From a virus: a stretch of 29,086 nucleotides of DNA. The position numbers were made by a program, and so were the translations under genes. The notes below the pieces were generated by a model that did no database searches, was not told the DNA's origin, and worked only from the letters and a program-made list of their open reading frames with translations. Of this stretch, positions 8,201 through 17,279 are shown one piece after another (position 1 is the first letter of the stretch; the number at the start of each line of letters is the position of its first letter). Location of the stretch: positions 1 through 29,086 of the IMG/VR virus record IMGVR_UViG_3300008107_000273, one strand, 5' to 3'.

Positions 8201-10536
8201 CGCTCACCGGCCGCGCGATCTTCTTTACCGGAAACACGTATGGAGTGCTGGATGTCACAAATGATTTCTATATTGACACAAACCAGAAAGAAGACTATTT
8301 AGATACTTCTTATCTGTACAGAAAGCCACGTGCAACTGCTCTGTCGACAAATGACGTTCTACTTGTTCAATATGACGTCTTCACCGGTGGTGACGCTAGC
8401 GTAAAAACAATCAGCTCTTATCCAATTGATGATAGCCTTGGGTTTACTGCTCTTACTGCGTCGGCTAATGTCCATACAATGGAAATCCCAGAGATCCTGG
8501 GAACAAGCGGAATCTATTATGATCTTCGTGATCAGTATGACTTCCGTCCTCGTTCAGCTAATACAATCAACTTGATCACAGACATCTCTTCTGTTGCCGC
8601 AGGAGCAAATGCTGCTTCTATTATCAACCCAACAGAACCAAGTGCTGCAAACCGTTTCACTGCTTCTGAGAAGTATTTCCCCGCACCTGATACTGATCTG
8701 ACAGCAAATATCGAATACTATCTTGGTAGATCGGATCGTGTTGTTGTTGATAGCAACGGCGACTTTGTTGTTCGTACCGGCAAGAATGGATTCCAGAATG
8801 AGATTCCACCCGAGCCACAGAACAGCTTGACTCTTCAGGTTCTAAGCATCCCACCGTATCCTTCACTTCCACAGTCACTGTCGGAAGACATGGCGAAGAT
8901 CATTGATACGAAGGTTGCTAATGAATCGTTCGGAAGAAGAGTAAAGAATTATTCTGTTACTACTCTGATTAGTGCTACAGACCGCTCGCGTATCCAAGTC
9001 AAGGGATACAAGATGTCTGATATTGCTTCTCTCGAGAAGCGTATTAAGGATCTGGAATACTACGTATCGTTTACTCTAGCAGAGGCACTGGCTAAGGCAA
9101 GATTTATTCCTTCGTCGCTTGATGCTCTGACCGACCGTTTCCGTTTCGGATTCTTTGTTGATCCATTCACCGACTACAATTATTCTGATCTTGGAAACCC
9201 AGAGTTCTATGCTACAATCAAGGACGATCAACTTGGTCCAAGACTGTCTGAACTCAATCTTGAATTCAAGCCGCAGGATAACTCGGTAGGTGTTGTAACG
9301 CTTCCATACAACGAATTCACTATTGTATCACAGAATGATGCAACTGATGGTTCGGTCGAAGGACCTGTTGAGGTTACCGTTGTTACTCAAACCACTTCGA
9401 TTGCTCTCCAGTCTCAACGCAGCACATCAAAGAGCGATAGCGGAACGGTATACGAAGAGTTCTTCTATACATTCAGTAGTCTGGCTGGACCGGTTGAGTT
9501 CTATATCAACGGCCGCGATAACAACCTGGCTCTGGAAGTGTTCCAATCTCAGACACCTGGCGGTGAATATGTAACCACATATACTTCGGCAGCCGCTCTT
9601 CCTCTTACAAATGCTGATATCTCGGCTAAGGGTCTAAGCGTCCTGAATGATGGAAGAAAGATTGAACACCCAGGTTCTATGGAACGTAAGTCTTATGGTC
9701 CTGTTGGTGGTTGGATCGAAGATCACTTCAAGCTTCTTTGGACACACAATCCAAATGATGGTCAGTACTATAAGTTTAGAATCTATAAAGGCAAGTTCGA
9801 CAGTGGTCTCTTCCAGAGTGCCAAGGCAGGAACCTTTGGTTACAAACTATACTACCCATCGGATGTTGTAACTCGCGAAACACGTATTGTACCAAATCCA
9901 GCCAATTTCGGTTATACTGGTGTGGTACATAACGTTTCTCCATCAGAGTTTACAATTTCTCTATCGACACAATATGTCTATGGCGATTTCTTCGGTTCGA
10001 TTCCAACCGGAGAATATATCTCTGATGCTCAAAAGTTCTCGATTGCAATCACTGGTCTAAAACCAAATACATATCACAAGTTTGTATTTGACGGCGAGGA
10101 TCAGACCTCGAAGTGCTCGCAGTCAAGAACATCCACAACAAATACAAGTGGACTTCTGACTGACGCAAATGGTACGCTCACCTTTGATTTCTACTTTGAT
10201 GCTGGAATCAATGAAGCTACCAGTGATCTTGAGCAACAAAACAAACTGGCAGCAGCAAAGGCTGGGATTAAGGTCTTCACCGTCCAGTCATATGATGGCA
10301 ACTCGAAGACAACAGGTTCTATTGGTCTAAAGTATTACACAAGCCTTCCATATGGTTACGCCGATCCGGTTGGTCTAAATACTTCGCAGACTGCTACAAT
10401 GGCTTCCACTGTTGAATCGCCGACTGTTACAACAGAAATTCCAGTTGGATTTACTTCACAGTATATCAATGATGCAATGGATAGAAATAATGTTCGATTC
10501 ATTGACTGGAATGGTCTTAACGAGCAGCTTTACTAA
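5218..10536 (+). CDS. DUF4815 domain virion structural protein
   Basis: This 1772-residue protein has the DUF4815 N-terminus characteristic of marine T4-like phage structural proteins: FPYYDDYDPNKNFYRVLFRP, then VQARELNQLQTILQNQIERF (about residues 9-54). Further landmarks are DPGKAYINGFRVE (about 501), a RDQYDFRPR segment (about 1104), YYLGRSDRVVVDSNGDF, LEKRIKDLEYYVSF (about 1272) and FGFFVDPFTDYNYSDLGNP (about 1310). A beta module of the NGD...GL...YYAVYANSSG type lies near 914-1000 and is shared with the first protein in the window. GTISIGAGSTSNTIV (about 729) resembles a module in the next gene. It follows gp8 by four bases; GGAG at 5203-5206 may serve as ribosome binding site. By position it could take the role of T4 gp9/gp10 in connecting baseplate and fibres, but that is inference; the domain has no assigned function that I know. 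Confidence 0.85.
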   Translation: MALQTDLNVFPYYDDYDPNKNFYRVLFRPGVAVQARELNQLQTILQNQIERFGDNIFKRGTIIEGCNIVRHPVLPFVKIKDTETDGTQIAVTAYEGMSVRNSSNVTGYIVKTVAGFESRAPDLNTLYVKYNSSGSDSNTSTFAAGDTLTVFSPLYPIFKTRVTNGSSLFSNNDGVVFVSALAVQNSTGGATFPAAAFVAGQVIQNGVANIQIIEANTTANTQALILKVKPLAADLLTANTTKWRFGAGETIRNATTANTANVVAVIGSGAAGSLVTDSLGKITSISITGQGGGYYVAPHVTVMKQTTSSLSATEIADLDVTALNYMADVTVANSSLTPVGTGYGVTVDEGTIYQKGFFSRVSSQLVVVSKYSNTDFDKSVGFYTAEDIIDSNEDTSLLDNATGTYNYAAPGADRLKLTPELRVLDKEEADANTDFLPVIEFADGRPYKQTQSTVYNVIGNEIAKRTYEESGNYVLDQFILSTRDSSTFSETPSVFKINVDPGKAYINGFRVETEHYRANVAKGIATATNNSAKIRLGYGNFVRVNQLAGNFAFNLGAQIDLQSAAATYVTSNAGNTITAAGTKIGEARIRSITLESGEPGSANAVYRLYLFDIVMSSGKNFGAVRSVYYGGTNRGVADIVLGASGAAVLEDAGASALLYSSVPAMKSASNISYTYRTINESETANTTGYIELNLGTGENFPYTGALGTTAKRELLVIPKANYQASAAATGTISIGAGSTSNTIVAGAGGTNFLNVFSAGDFVKFANSTGGTTVISQVAQVTGASSMILTAGPGQTYSGGTATLYFPANVPISLTNKASRWANVSVSNSQVMTIYLANNIANSTGSSSSANVMVIYNATRNNVSSAVKTSNRSVHTRLVCSNNAGGVRGPWALGLSDAFRLRKVYQANGASTAKTFNANTGVLNSGTANAFIQISNNPFANGDSLVYADNATTITGLSDGGTYYAVYANSSGMALASTRGGANLTLTATGTSENHTLTGRAIFFTGNTYGVLDVTNDFYIDTNQKEDYLDTSYLYRKPRATALSTNDVLLVQYDVFTGGDASVKTISSYPIDDSLGFTALTASANVHTMEIPEILGTSGIYYDLRDQYDFRPRSANTINLITDISSVAAGANAASIINPTEPSAANRFTASEKYFPAPDTDLTANIEYYLGRSDRVVVDSNGDFVVRTGKNGFQNEIPPEPQNSLTLQVLSIPPYPSLPQSLSEDMAKIIDTKVANESFGRRVKNYSVTTLISATDRSRIQVKGYKMSDIASLEKRIKDLEYYVSFTLAEALAKARFIPSSLDALTDRFRFGFFVDPFTDYNYSDLGNPEFYATIKDDQLGPRLSELNLEFKPQDNSVGVVTLPYNEFTIVSQNDATDGSVEGPVEVTVVTQTTSIALQSQRSTSKSDSGTVYEEFFYTFSSLAGPVEFYINGRDNNLALEVFQSQTPGGEYVTTYTSAAALPLTNADISAKGLSVLNDGRKIEHPGSMERKSYGPVGGWIEDHFKLLWTHNPNDGQYYKFRIYKGKFDSGLFQSAKAGTFGYKLYYPSDVVTRETRIVPNPANFGYTGVVHNVSPSEFTISLSTQYVYGDFFGSIPTGEYISDAQKFSIAITGLKPNTYHKFVFDGEDQTSKCSQSRTSTTNTSGLLTDANGTLTFDFYFDAGINEATSDLEQQNKLAAAKAGIKVFTVQSYDGNSKTTGSIGLKYYTSLPYGYADPVGLNTSQTATMASTVESPTVTTEIPVGFTSQYINDAMDRNNVRFIDWNGLNEQLY

Positions 10537-10537
10537 T

Positions 10538-10545
10538 AATAAATA
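10538..10545 (+). promoter_or_regulatory. Candidate late promoter (AATAAATA)
   Basis: AATAAATA lies in the 31-base gap, one of the few real gaps in this plus-strand cluster. It differs from the T4 octamer only at the first base, which is variable in T4-like cyanophage late promoters as I recall. A start about 12 bases on would leave AGAGGA (10558-10563) as ribosome binding site ahead of the ATG at 10568. An AT-rich gap would produce similar strings by chance. Confidence 0.35.
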
Positions 10546-10567
10546 AAGAAAAGACTAAGAGGAATTA

Positions 10568-12643
10568 ATGTCGACATTTGACTATATTCAAACATTCTAT
10601 GTAAATCCTGATACGGTTGCAAATGCGACTGAAATCATGTTGACTTCCGTAGATCTGTTCTTTAAAGCAAAGCCTGCAGAAAATGCTAATGTCAGTGGTA
10701 CAACAAAGCCCGGCATTAACGTTTGGATTTGTGAAGTAGAAAACGGCGATCCAAACCCAAATCTTTCGCTAGTTAATTCTGTCAAGGCGATTGATTACGA
10801 TTCTGTCAATATCAGCAGTGATGCACAAACACCAACTGTTGTTGGCTTTTCAAATCCCGTTTTAATCAAAACAGACAGATATTACGGGATTGTAATCAAG
10901 TATAACGATCCTGCTTATGACATTTGGACGAATGTTCAAGGTGATAGACTGATCGGATCAGGCGGAGTTACTAATACCGCTTCGCCAGGTTCACAATCAC
11001 GTTTTGATGGCTTCCTTTATAAGGCGACTAACTCAAATAGTTATGACAAGTTCAGCAACAAAGATCTGAAGTTCAAAGTAAAAGTAGCTCAGTTTATTTC
11101 GAACACTGTCACAGTACCTCTTGTAAACAAAGACTATGAGTTCTTTACCATCGACTCTACTTCATCTGGAGCATTTATCGGCGGTGAATGGTGTTATCAG
11201 AATGTTGCAAATGCCACCGGTACTGTTACGGTGTCTTCTGCATCGAATACGATTGTAGGATCTGGTACAACTCTCACCGGATATAATATCGAAGACAAGC
11301 TTGTTGTTTCAAACGGAACAGTGAGCGATGTTCTTACAATTACAAATGTGATTAATGCTACTGCCATGACTGTTGATAGATTCCCAAGCTTTAGTGCTTC
11401 CGGAATCGGATTCAAGGTTCCACCGATCGGTGTAGTATACTTCACAGACTATACAAAGAATAAAGTGTATCTTGTAGATTCCTCTGCAAACAGTTCTGTC
11501 AAGTTTGCAACCGGAACCAGAATTATTGGGGCAAGATCCGGTGCTTCTGCAAATGTAACTTCAATCGATCGTTTCCAGGTTGATAACTTTAAGCCAACAT
11601 TTCTGATTGGTAATCCAACCACTTCAGATTATTCGATGGTTTACAATATTGCTAACTCATCGAATGCAATGCCAGCCACTACAAATAATCTTGAATTACT
11701 GAAGTTCAACAACGCAGTGAGAGAATCTTATATTCTTTCGAGATCGTTAGAAGTTGATAACATCAATCTGTATGGCGCAACAAGAAAATCTGCGGTTGTC
11801 AACGTTACATTTAATGTGGCCGTAACCGAAGCAAATCGATTCTCTGTTCCTTATCTGAAGACCAATGAACTTGATTTCTTCTTCTATCAGAATGATATTA
11901 ACAATACCTATACAGAAACTCGTGGAAGTATTACGGACTACGACACCGAAGTTGATCGCAACGGTCTTGCAAAATCAAAGTATATCTCGAAGAAGATCTC
12001 GTTTGGTGAAGGCAGATACGCAGAAGACGTAGTTGTCTATCTTGCAGGATATCGTCCAGCCGGTACACAAATCAAGGTGTATGCAAAGCTGCACAACGCT
12101 GCTGACAAGGAAGCGTTCGATGATAAAGCCTGGACACCGTTAGAACTCAAGAACAACACCGATCGATTCAGTACAGAAGATCCAAAGGATCTGTGGGAAT
12201 ATACCTACGGTCTTCCACAATATCCAGAAGTTCATACCGCTCTATCTGGTACTTTCCTAACGACTCTCAGCAGCAACTCGATTGCTACCTCTACTGATCA
12301 ATCTTCTATTGTTTCTACTGGTGATTTAGTTCGTGTGTATAGTGTTCTTACACCTGAGAATCATGAAGTATTCCCAGTGTCGAGTGCAAACTCTACTGCT
12401 ATTACTCTCTTCAAGCCAATATCAAACACTAATATTGTTGGCGATGTTGGTGTTCAAAAGCTGAAGTACAAGAATGTTGCATGGAATAATATTGCCAATG
12501 ACAACGTAGCAAGATATGTTACTTCATCATATACAGAATTTGATACGTACAATACTATGCAGATTAAGGTTGTTCTACTTTCTGAAAATACACATACTGT
12601 ACCAAAGGTAGAACAAATCCAAGTAATTGGGGTATCTGCATAA
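10568..12643 (+). CDS. Virion structural protein, baseplate or fibre-associated
   Basis: This is a 691-residue protein with a clear AGAGGA ribosome binding site four bases before its ATG. The N-terminus MSTFDYIQTFYVNP, the segment VVGFSNPVLIKTDRYYGIVI followed by NDPAYDIWTNVQGDRLIG (about 90-132), the KFKVKVAQF segment, and the C-terminus TMQIKVVLLSENTHTVPKVE recall a conserved protein that follows the DUF4815 gene in marine T4-like phages. A Thr/Ser/Val module (TVTVSSASNTIVGSGTTLTG, about 217-292) resembles one in the DUF4815 protein. No signal peptide or membrane segment is seen. Its neighbours make it a late virion component, probably of the baseplate periphery. A T4 gp10 equivalent is possible from gene order only. 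Confidence 0.72.
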   Translation: MSTFDYIQTFYVNPDTVANATEIMLTSVDLFFKAKPAENANVSGTTKPGINVWICEVENGDPNPNLSLVNSVKAIDYDSVNISSDAQTPTVVGFSNPVLIKTDRYYGIVIKYNDPAYDIWTNVQGDRLIGSGGVTNTASPGSQSRFDGFLYKATNSNSYDKFSNKDLKFKVKVAQFISNTVTVPLVNKDYEFFTIDSTSSGAFIGGEWCYQNVANATGTVTVSSASNTIVGSGTTLTGYNIEDKLVVSNGTVSDVLTITNVINATAMTVDRFPSFSASGIGFKVPPIGVVYFTDYTKNKVYLVDSSANSSVKFATGTRIIGARSGASANVTSIDRFQVDNFKPTFLIGNPTTSDYSMVYNIANSSNAMPATTNNLELLKFNNAVRESYILSRSLEVDNINLYGATRKSAVVNVTFNVAVTEANRFSVPYLKTNELDFFFYQNDINNTYTETRGSITDYDTEVDRNGLAKSKYISKKISFGEGRYAEDVVVYLAGYRPAGTQIKVYAKLHNAADKEAFDDKAWTPLELKNNTDRFSTEDPKDLWEYTYGLPQYPEVHTALSGTFLTTLSSNSIATSTDQSSIVSTGDLVRVYSVLTPENHEVFPVSSANSTAITLFKPISNTNIVGDVGVQKLKYKNVAWNNIANDNVARYVTSSYTEFDTYNTMQIKVVLLSENTHTVPKVEQIQVIGVSA

Positions 12644-12852
12644 TGTTAGCAAAAACAAATCATCATGGTTATGTAAAAGATACCGATACCGGTGTCATCA
12701 TAAATAACGATGAAGAAGAATATAAAAAGTTCTTGGCAACACGAGAATCTATTAAAAGAAACAACAATCTGTGCAAGAGAATAGATGAAGTTGAAAACGA
12801 TCTTCGTGATATCAAAGAACTTTTACTACAGTTAGTACATAGGAATAATTAA
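12643..12852 (+). CDS. Small coiled-coil protein, hypothetical
   Basis: This is a 69-residue charged protein whose ATG overlaps the preceding stop by one base (TAATG) and whose own stop overlaps the next ATG in the same way. The first 25 residues include KDTDTGVIINNDEEEYKKF, followed by a predicted amphipathic helix (about residues 29-66, RIDEVENDLRDIKELLLQL with heptad-like hydrophobic spacing). A small protein of this make-up, with a 'DT..G.I.N.D...Y' start and a coiled-coil tail, is common at this place in T4-like marine phages as I recall, without known function. Translational coupling on both sides suggests that it is made together with the fibre protein that follows. A role as assembly helper or short connector is a guess. 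Confidence 0.7.
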   Translation: MLAKTNHHGYVKDTDTGVIINNDEEEYKKFLATRESIKRNNNLCKRIDEVENDLRDIKELLLQLVHRNN

Positions 12853-15149
12853 TGGCAAGACAAGTAGCTAACGTAGACATTATTACTGATAGTTTTGAAG
12901 TTTGGTTGCTTCAGACCAACGAACTGCTGCATGCCTTTTCACGTGAAATCATCACGGCCAATACCACATATGCTAACACTGGCAACTCGACGATTAGCCG
13001 TACCTCTCAACTATGGGGTACCTTTGGTGCTAATAATCTTGTAGTAACAGATGCTCTTCGTGGCGGTAATGTCAACGGTCTTTCTGCCAACCTGGTAATT
13101 ACCACAAATGCTACTGCTTACGTTGCTGCCGATGCTGGCATCCGTGTGCTAGCAGGCAACAGCACTTCGAACAGTTTCCTCAGTCCAGTTGGCGTTCACT
13201 TAGGTCTTGGTACTGCTAATACTGTCGTTAACAGCATAGCTATTATAACACAATCCAACAATGTTGTAAACACAAATATTAGCCCAACGCGCATTCAAAT
13301 TGCAAATAGTACGTCAACTGCAAACATGACACCGACTGCTTTCAGCACCGGCCTGTTTGTTGGTAATACTACTGCGATGGCTATTGGTGCAAATGTATAT
13401 GCCAATGCTACTTCTGTATATGTCGGTAACTCTACACTGAATAGTACATTCGGAAATGGAACATGGTCGGGTACTGCTAACCTTGCAATTACTCCTACCG
13501 GTTATCTTACAGTTACTGGCGCTGCTAACGTTACAAGTAATGCTAATTTTGCAAATACAGTTACGGTCACTGGAGCAACAACTCTCTCGAATACTCTTGC
13601 AGTCACAGGAAATGTAACGCTTTCAAATACTCTTGCTGTTACAGGCGCTGCAACTCTTTCTAGCACTCTTGGTGTGACTGGAGCGACAACACTCTCGAAT
13701 ACATTGACCGTATCTGGACTTGCAAACGCCGCAGCCGGATTAAATACCACGACAGCAAATGCTTCTGTGGCCGTGAATGTTGGAGCAAACGTCAATTTAA
13801 CAACAACCGCTGTAAATGTTGGCAACTCAACAGTTAATACTGCAATTACTGCTACAGCAATTGACACCGATGGAACTCTAGCGGTTCTCGGTGCTACTAC
13901 TCTTTCAAATACGCTTTCAGTCACCGGCCTGACTACTGCTTCCGGTAATTTAAATACACCAACAGCAAATGCTTCTGTGGCCGTGAATGTTGGTGCCAAT
14001 GTTAACTTGTCGACAACATCTATAAATGTTGGCAACTCGACTGTTAATACGTCTATTACTGCTACAGCAATTGACACCGATGGAACTCTAGCGGTTCTCG
14101 GTGCTACTACTTTGTCAAACACTCTTAATGTGACTGGACTGGCATCTCTGAATGGTGCGCTAAATACTACAACAGCAAATGCTTCTGTGGCCGTGAATGT
14201 TGGTGCAAACGTTAATCTTACTACGTCTAGATTTAACGTTGGTAACTCAACGGTTAATACATTCATTACATCCACTGCTATTGAAACAGACGGCACGCTC
14301 ACAGTTCTTGGAGCAACATCACTAGCAAATACGCTTGGTGTGACTGGAGCTGCTACGCTTTCAAATACTCTTGGTGTATCTGGAGCTACGACCCTTTCTA
14401 GCACTCTTGGTGTGACTGGAGCTGCAACGCTTTCGAATACAATTGCAGTAACCGGTGCAGCTACGCTTTCGAATACATTGAACGTAACTGGTCTATCAAC
14501 ACTAGGTCTTCTGAATGCGACAACTGCTAACGTAACTACACTGAATGTCGGTGCTAATGTTAATCTGTCGACGACACGAATCAATGTTGGCAATTCGACT
14601 GTTAATACATTCATTACTTCGACTGCAATTGAAACTGATGGTACGCTCACAGTTCTTGGTGCAACATCATTAGCGAATACTCTTGCAGTTACTGGCGCAA
14701 CAACACTTTCGAACACGATTACAGTTACCGGTGCGGCTAACGTACTTAGCACCTTTGGTGTTGGCGGTGCCACATCTCTGGCTGGATCTCTTACCGTTGG
14801 CGGTGTTACTACACTTCAAAACGAATATGTAATCGACGTGGCAGCAAATGCTGACATTGGTTCTACTGTTGGTCCTGTACTTGTTTACAGATTCCCGAAA
14901 GCAACGTATGCTTCGGCCAAGTTTGAAGTCCAGGTAAAGAATGGTAATACACAACTTTCAGAACTAGTTCTAGCTCATGATGGCGGACTCAATGCCTTTG
15001 TGACTGTGTATGGTACTGTTGCTTCAAACGGTGGCGCTTCTCCACTCGGAACATTTACTGCAAATACTGATACTGCGAATGTGAATCTCTATCTCGTTCA
15101 GACTGTTGCAAACTCGGCCGTGAAGGTCGTAGCTCATCTAATTAAGTAA
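12852..15149 (+). CDS. Long repetitive tail fibre protein
   Basis: This 765-residue Asn/Thr/Ala/Val-rich protein has no cysteine that I can find. The N-terminal region ([18 protein letters not shown], then [18 protein letters not shown]) is a conserved attachment-type start of marine T4-like fibre proteins. The middle holds 12-residue repeats of the type [12 protein letters not shown] and 70-residue repeats beginning [15 protein letters not shown], consistent with a trimeric beta-structured shaft. The C-terminal domain (about 655-765) contains [20 protein letters not shown] and [15 protein letters not shown], a compact beta module recurring at the end of such fibres. AGGA (12841-12844) precedes the ATG, which overlaps the previous stop. 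It is probably a side fibre or baseplate-attached spike shaft; which T4 fibre it replaces cannot be told. Confidence 0.8.
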   Translation: MARQVANVDIITDSFEVWLLQTNELLHAFSREIITANTTYANTGNSTISRTSQLWGTFGANNLVVTDALRGGNVNGLSANLVITTNATAYVAADAGIRVLAGNSTSNSFLSPVGVHLGLGTANTVVNSIAIITQSNNVVNTNISPTRIQIANSTSTANMTPTAFSTGLFVGNTTAMAIGANVYANATSVYVGNSTLNSTFGNGTWSGTANLAITPTGYLTVTGAANVTSNANFANTVTVTGATTLSNTLAVTGNVTLSNTLAVTGAATLSSTLGVTGATTLSNTLTVSGLANAAAGLNTTTANASVAVNVGANVNLTTTAVNVGNSTVNTAITATAIDTDGTLAVLGATTLSNTLSVTGLTTASGNLNTPTANASVAVNVGANVNLSTTSINVGNSTVNTSITATAIDTDGTLAVLGATTLSNTLNVTGLASLNGALNTTTANASVAVNVGANVNLTTSRFNVGNSTVNTFITSTAIETDGTLTVLGATSLANTLGVTGAATLSNTLGVSGATTLSSTLGVTGAATLSNTIAVTGAATLSNTLNVTGLSTLGLLNATTANVTTLNVGANVNLSTTRINVGNSTVNTFITSTAIETDGTLTVLGATSLANTLAVTGATTLSNTITVTGAANVLSTFGVGGATSLAGSLTVGGVTTLQNEYVIDVAANADIGSTVGPVLVYRFPKATYASAKFEVQVKNGNTQLSELVLAHDGGLNAFVTVYGTVASNGGASPLGTFTANTDTANVNLYLVQTVANSAVKVVAHLIK
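13752..14732 (+). repeat. 210-base in-frame repeats in the fibre shaft
   Basis: Identical 32-base blocks start at 13752, 13962 and 14172, giving an exact 210-base (70-residue) period. A second block of at least 56 identical bases (13845-13900 and 14055-14110) repeats with the same spacing. A diverged fourth unit starts near 14523 after a run of 36-base (12-residue) repeats. Each unit reads [15 protein letters not shown], then NVGNSTVNT, then a TDGTL-VLGAT segment and 12-residue shaft repeats. The near-identity at DNA level points to recent tandem duplication or gene conversion. Confidence 0.9.
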
Positions 15150-15156
15150 GGTTGAC

Positions 15157-16740
15157 ATGGCAAATACGACTTTTAAAGTAGACAATGGACTTTTAGTAAA
15201 CGAAGATGCGCTGTTTACGGCGAACGCAACTGTAAATGGTCATGCTGTTGTTAATCAGACTCTTTCGGTGAATGGACCTCTTAGTGTCAACTCCGCCGTA
15301 TCAGTGAGTGGAAACATTGCTGTTACAGGAAACGTTCTTCCAGATGCAAACGGCAGACTTATCGGAAATACTACTAGAACGTTTGATGTCTTTGCAAATA
15401 ACGTTAACATTGCCAATTCTATCGTAACGGCAAACGGCGCTGCTGTTAATATCAGAGCTGGTTCCGGCATAGTGGCCAACGCTGTTGGTATTACTGTTAA
15501 CGCATCTTCTATCAGCAACGGCGTTTTGAATATCGGCCAGGGTGGTACAAACGCTACAACCCGTGCCGCTGGTCTAAATAATCTTCTACCAACACAAAAT
15601 ACATCTGTTCAGAACTATTTCTTAAGAACCGATGGTACAAACGCAGTTTGGATCGATGGTACCGGTCCTGCAGGTTCGGTCGGACCGGCCGGTCCTGCGG
15701 GTCCTATCGGGTTTACCGGTTCCCAGGGCCCAATTGGATTTACTGGTTCTGCTGGTATTAATGGAACGAATGGTCCAACCGGTCCAACAGGTTTTACAGG
15801 ATCCCAGGGAGCTACAGGACCACAGGGTTCGATCGGATTCACTGGTTCAGCCGGTGTAAATGGAACGAATGGATTCACTGGATCCCAAGGAGCTACCGGA
15901 CCAACCGGTCCAACAGGATCGCAGGGTGTAGTTGGTTTCACCGGTTCTCAGGGCGCGCAGGGTGCTCAAGGTCCAATTGGGTTTACTGGTAGCCAAGGTG
16001 CTCAAGGTCCGCAGGGTACTACCGGATTTACCGGTAGTCAAGGTGCTCAGGGTCCAATTGGGTTTACTGGTAGCCAAGGTGCTCAAGGTCCACAGGGTAC
16101 GCAGGGTGCAACCGGATTTACAGGATCGCAAGGCGCAACAGGACCGACAGGTCCACAGGGTGCACAGGGACCTCAGGGAGCAACTGGTCCACAGGGTGCA
16201 ACCGGATTTACAGGATCTCAAGGGATTCAGGGCGCACAAGGCCCTCAGGGTACTACTGGCCCAACAGGACCAACTGGTCCACAGGGAGCAACAGGATTCA
16301 CTGGTTCTCAAGGTGCACAAGGCCCTCAGGGTACTACTGGCCCAACAGGTCCAACTGGACCAGTTGGACCACAAGGTCCGCAGGGTGCGACTGGTTTTAC
16401 CGGATCCCAGGGTGCACAAGGTCCTCAGGGTGCAACAGGACCGACCGGCCCGACCGGCCCGCAAGGACCGCAGGGTGCACAAGGTGCGACCGGCTTCACA
16501 GGATCTCAAGGTGCTCAAGGACCGGCCGGGCCAACAGGACCAACCGGACCACAAGGTCCGCAGGGAACTACCGGTGCTACCGGACCGCAAGGTCCTATTG
16601 GATATACCGGATCCTCAGCTGCAGCCGCTGCACCAATTCTTCGTCACGTGACCACTGGTTACACAAGCGGTGGACAGGTGTTTGTAAGCTCAACACAACC
16701 AACCGCGTCTAACCAGGGCGATATTTGGATTCAGATCTAA
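15157..16740 (+). CDS. Collagen-like tail fibre protein
   Basis: This is a 527-residue protein. Residues 1-165 form a non-collagen N-terminal part with short beta repeats ([18 protein letters not shown]) and the fibre motif [19 protein letters not shown]. Residues 170-487 are an uninterrupted run of 106 Gly-X-Y triplets (15664-16617), rich in [15 protein letters not shown] and GAT. An alanine stretch (SSAAAAAP) follows, and then a C-terminal [20 protein letters not shown] segment of the 'GDIW' type found at phage fibre ends. Bacterial and phage Gly-X-Y repeats can form triple helices without hydroxyproline. It follows the previous gene by seven bases, with AAGG at 15148-15151 ahead of the ATG. 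The next gene starts on its stop codon. It is probably a trimeric rod-like adsorption fibre. Confidence 0.85.
   Translation: MANTTFKVDNGLLVNEDALFTANATVNGHAVVNQTLSVNGPLSVNSAVSVSGNIAVTGNVLPDANGRLIGNTTRTFDVFANNVNIANSIVTANGAAVNIRAGSGIVANAVGITVNASSISNGVLNIGQGGTNATTRAAGLNNLLPTQNTSVQNYFLRTDGTNAVWIDGTGPAGSVGPAGPAGPIGFTGSQGPIGFTGSAGINGTNGPTGPTGFTGSQGATGPQGSIGFTGSAGVNGTNGFTGSQGATGPTGPTGSQGVVGFTGSQGAQGAQGPIGFTGSQGAQGPQGTTGFTGSQGAQGPIGFTGSQGAQGPQGTQGATGFTGSQGATGPTGPQGAQGPQGATGPQGATGFTGSQGIQGAQGPQGTTGPTGPTGPQGATGFTGSQGAQGPQGTTGPTGPTGPVGPQGPQGATGFTGSQGAQGPQGATGPTGPTGPQGPQGAQGATGFTGSQGAQGPAGPTGPTGPQGPQGTTGATGPQGPIGYTGSSAAAAAPILRHVTTGYTSGGQVFVSSTQPTASNQGDIWIQI
15664..16617 (+). repeat. Uninterrupted collagen-like Gly-X-Y tract (106 triplets)
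   Basis: Nine-base units encode Gly-X-Y with no break in phase over 954 bases. The common higher-order unit is [13 protein letters not shown]. Codon choice varies between units (Gly as GGT, GGA, GGC; Gln as CAA, CAG), so the tract is old or under pressure against exact repetition. Thr is frequent in the Y position. Confidence 0.92.
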
Positions 16741-17279
16741 TGGCTTTTCATATTTGGAATGGATCAGCATGGAAAGCTATTAATCAGGATAGCGGCGACG
16801 TCAATGACCGCGGCCTTGTCGTGTGGAATGGATCGGCGTGGGTAAATGCGGCTAATGCTAAGGTTTGGAATGGAAGTGCTTGGAAAGGTTTTCTAGATAA
16901 TATTACTTTGAATGATGACAATGTTTTTTATAGTACTGGAAATAACTTTGCAACGGTCCAGTGGGTAATAGCTTTAAATGGGTATATTGCTTTCACATCA
17001 ACTTTGACTGGAGATACGGTTGATCAATATCAATGGAACCTAAATACTGATAACAATGGACAATACGAAGTAAGAGTTGATGTTACTGCCGGTTCTTTTG
17101 ATTTTGGTTCATCATCAACTGGAACATGGTTATCTTGCTCGGCCGGACCACACGCATGGAATTTATCTGACAACATTGGCGGTAGCAGCGTATCATTTAC
17201 AGCTCAAATTAGAAATGCTATTACTCAAGAAGTGTTAGCTACTAATACTGTAAATATGGATGTAATTGCAACTCCTTAA
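16740..17279 (+). CDS. WNGSAW-repeat, Ig-like virion protein
   Basis: This is a 179-residue protein. I take the ATG at 16740, which overlaps the collagen-like gene's stop by one base (TAATG), rather than the in-frame TTG at 16725. The first 55 residues hold three WNGSAW motifs (about 6-11, 29-34, 47-52), a short repeat common near the tips of phage fibres. The rest (about 57-179) looks like a single beta-sandwich or Ig-like domain, with YQWNLNTDNNGQYEVRVDV, TGTWLSCSAGPHAWNLSD and SFTAQIRNAITQEVLATNTV. That domain recurs in fibre-tip and tail proteins of many phages. Because the preceding protein ends in a GDIW segment, the two probably belong to one structure and are translated coupled. Confidence 0.78.
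   Translation: MAFHIWNGSAWKAINQDSGDVNDRGLVVWNGSAWVNAANAKVWNGSAWKGFLDNITLNDDNVFYSTGNNFATVQWVIALNGYIAFTSTLTGDTVDQYQWNLNTDNNGQYEVRVDVTAGSFDFGSSSTGTWLSCSAGPHAWNLSDNIGGSSVSFTAQIRNAITQEVLATNTVNMDVIATP

Noticed and set aside
13502-14773. 423-codon open frame on the minus strand inside the 765-residue fibre gene
   Set aside because: It mirrors the repeat structure of the plus-strand gene, has a low-complexity Val/Ala/Pro make-up and no ribosome binding site; the coding strand has recognisable fibre domains at both ends.
15152-15179. TTGACA at 15152 as a plus-strand sigma70 promoter
   Set aside because: No good -10 box at 16-18 bases; it spans the start codon of the collagen-like gene.
15847-16590. 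247-codon minus-strand open frame (Leu/Ser/Thr/Arg/Cys/Trp-rich)
   Set aside because: It is a reverse-frame shadow of the Gly-X-Y tract; regular nine-base repeats keep several frames open.
15664-16617. Short repeated DNA that could suggest CRISPR or a tandem satellite
   Set aside because: Repeats are nine-base codon-phase units encoding Gly-X-Y with no spacers; protein-level repetition explains them.
15932-16651. 239-codon plus-strand open frame within the collagen-like gene
   Set aside because: It is an out-of-frame reading of the nine-base repeats, Leu/Val/Arg-rich nonsense; the same holds for similar frames at 22283-22798 and 25145-25690.
16725-16739. TTG at 16725 as start of the WNGSAW protein
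   Set aside because: The ATG at 16740 overlaps the preceding stop in the same TAATG manner as two other junctions in the cluster.
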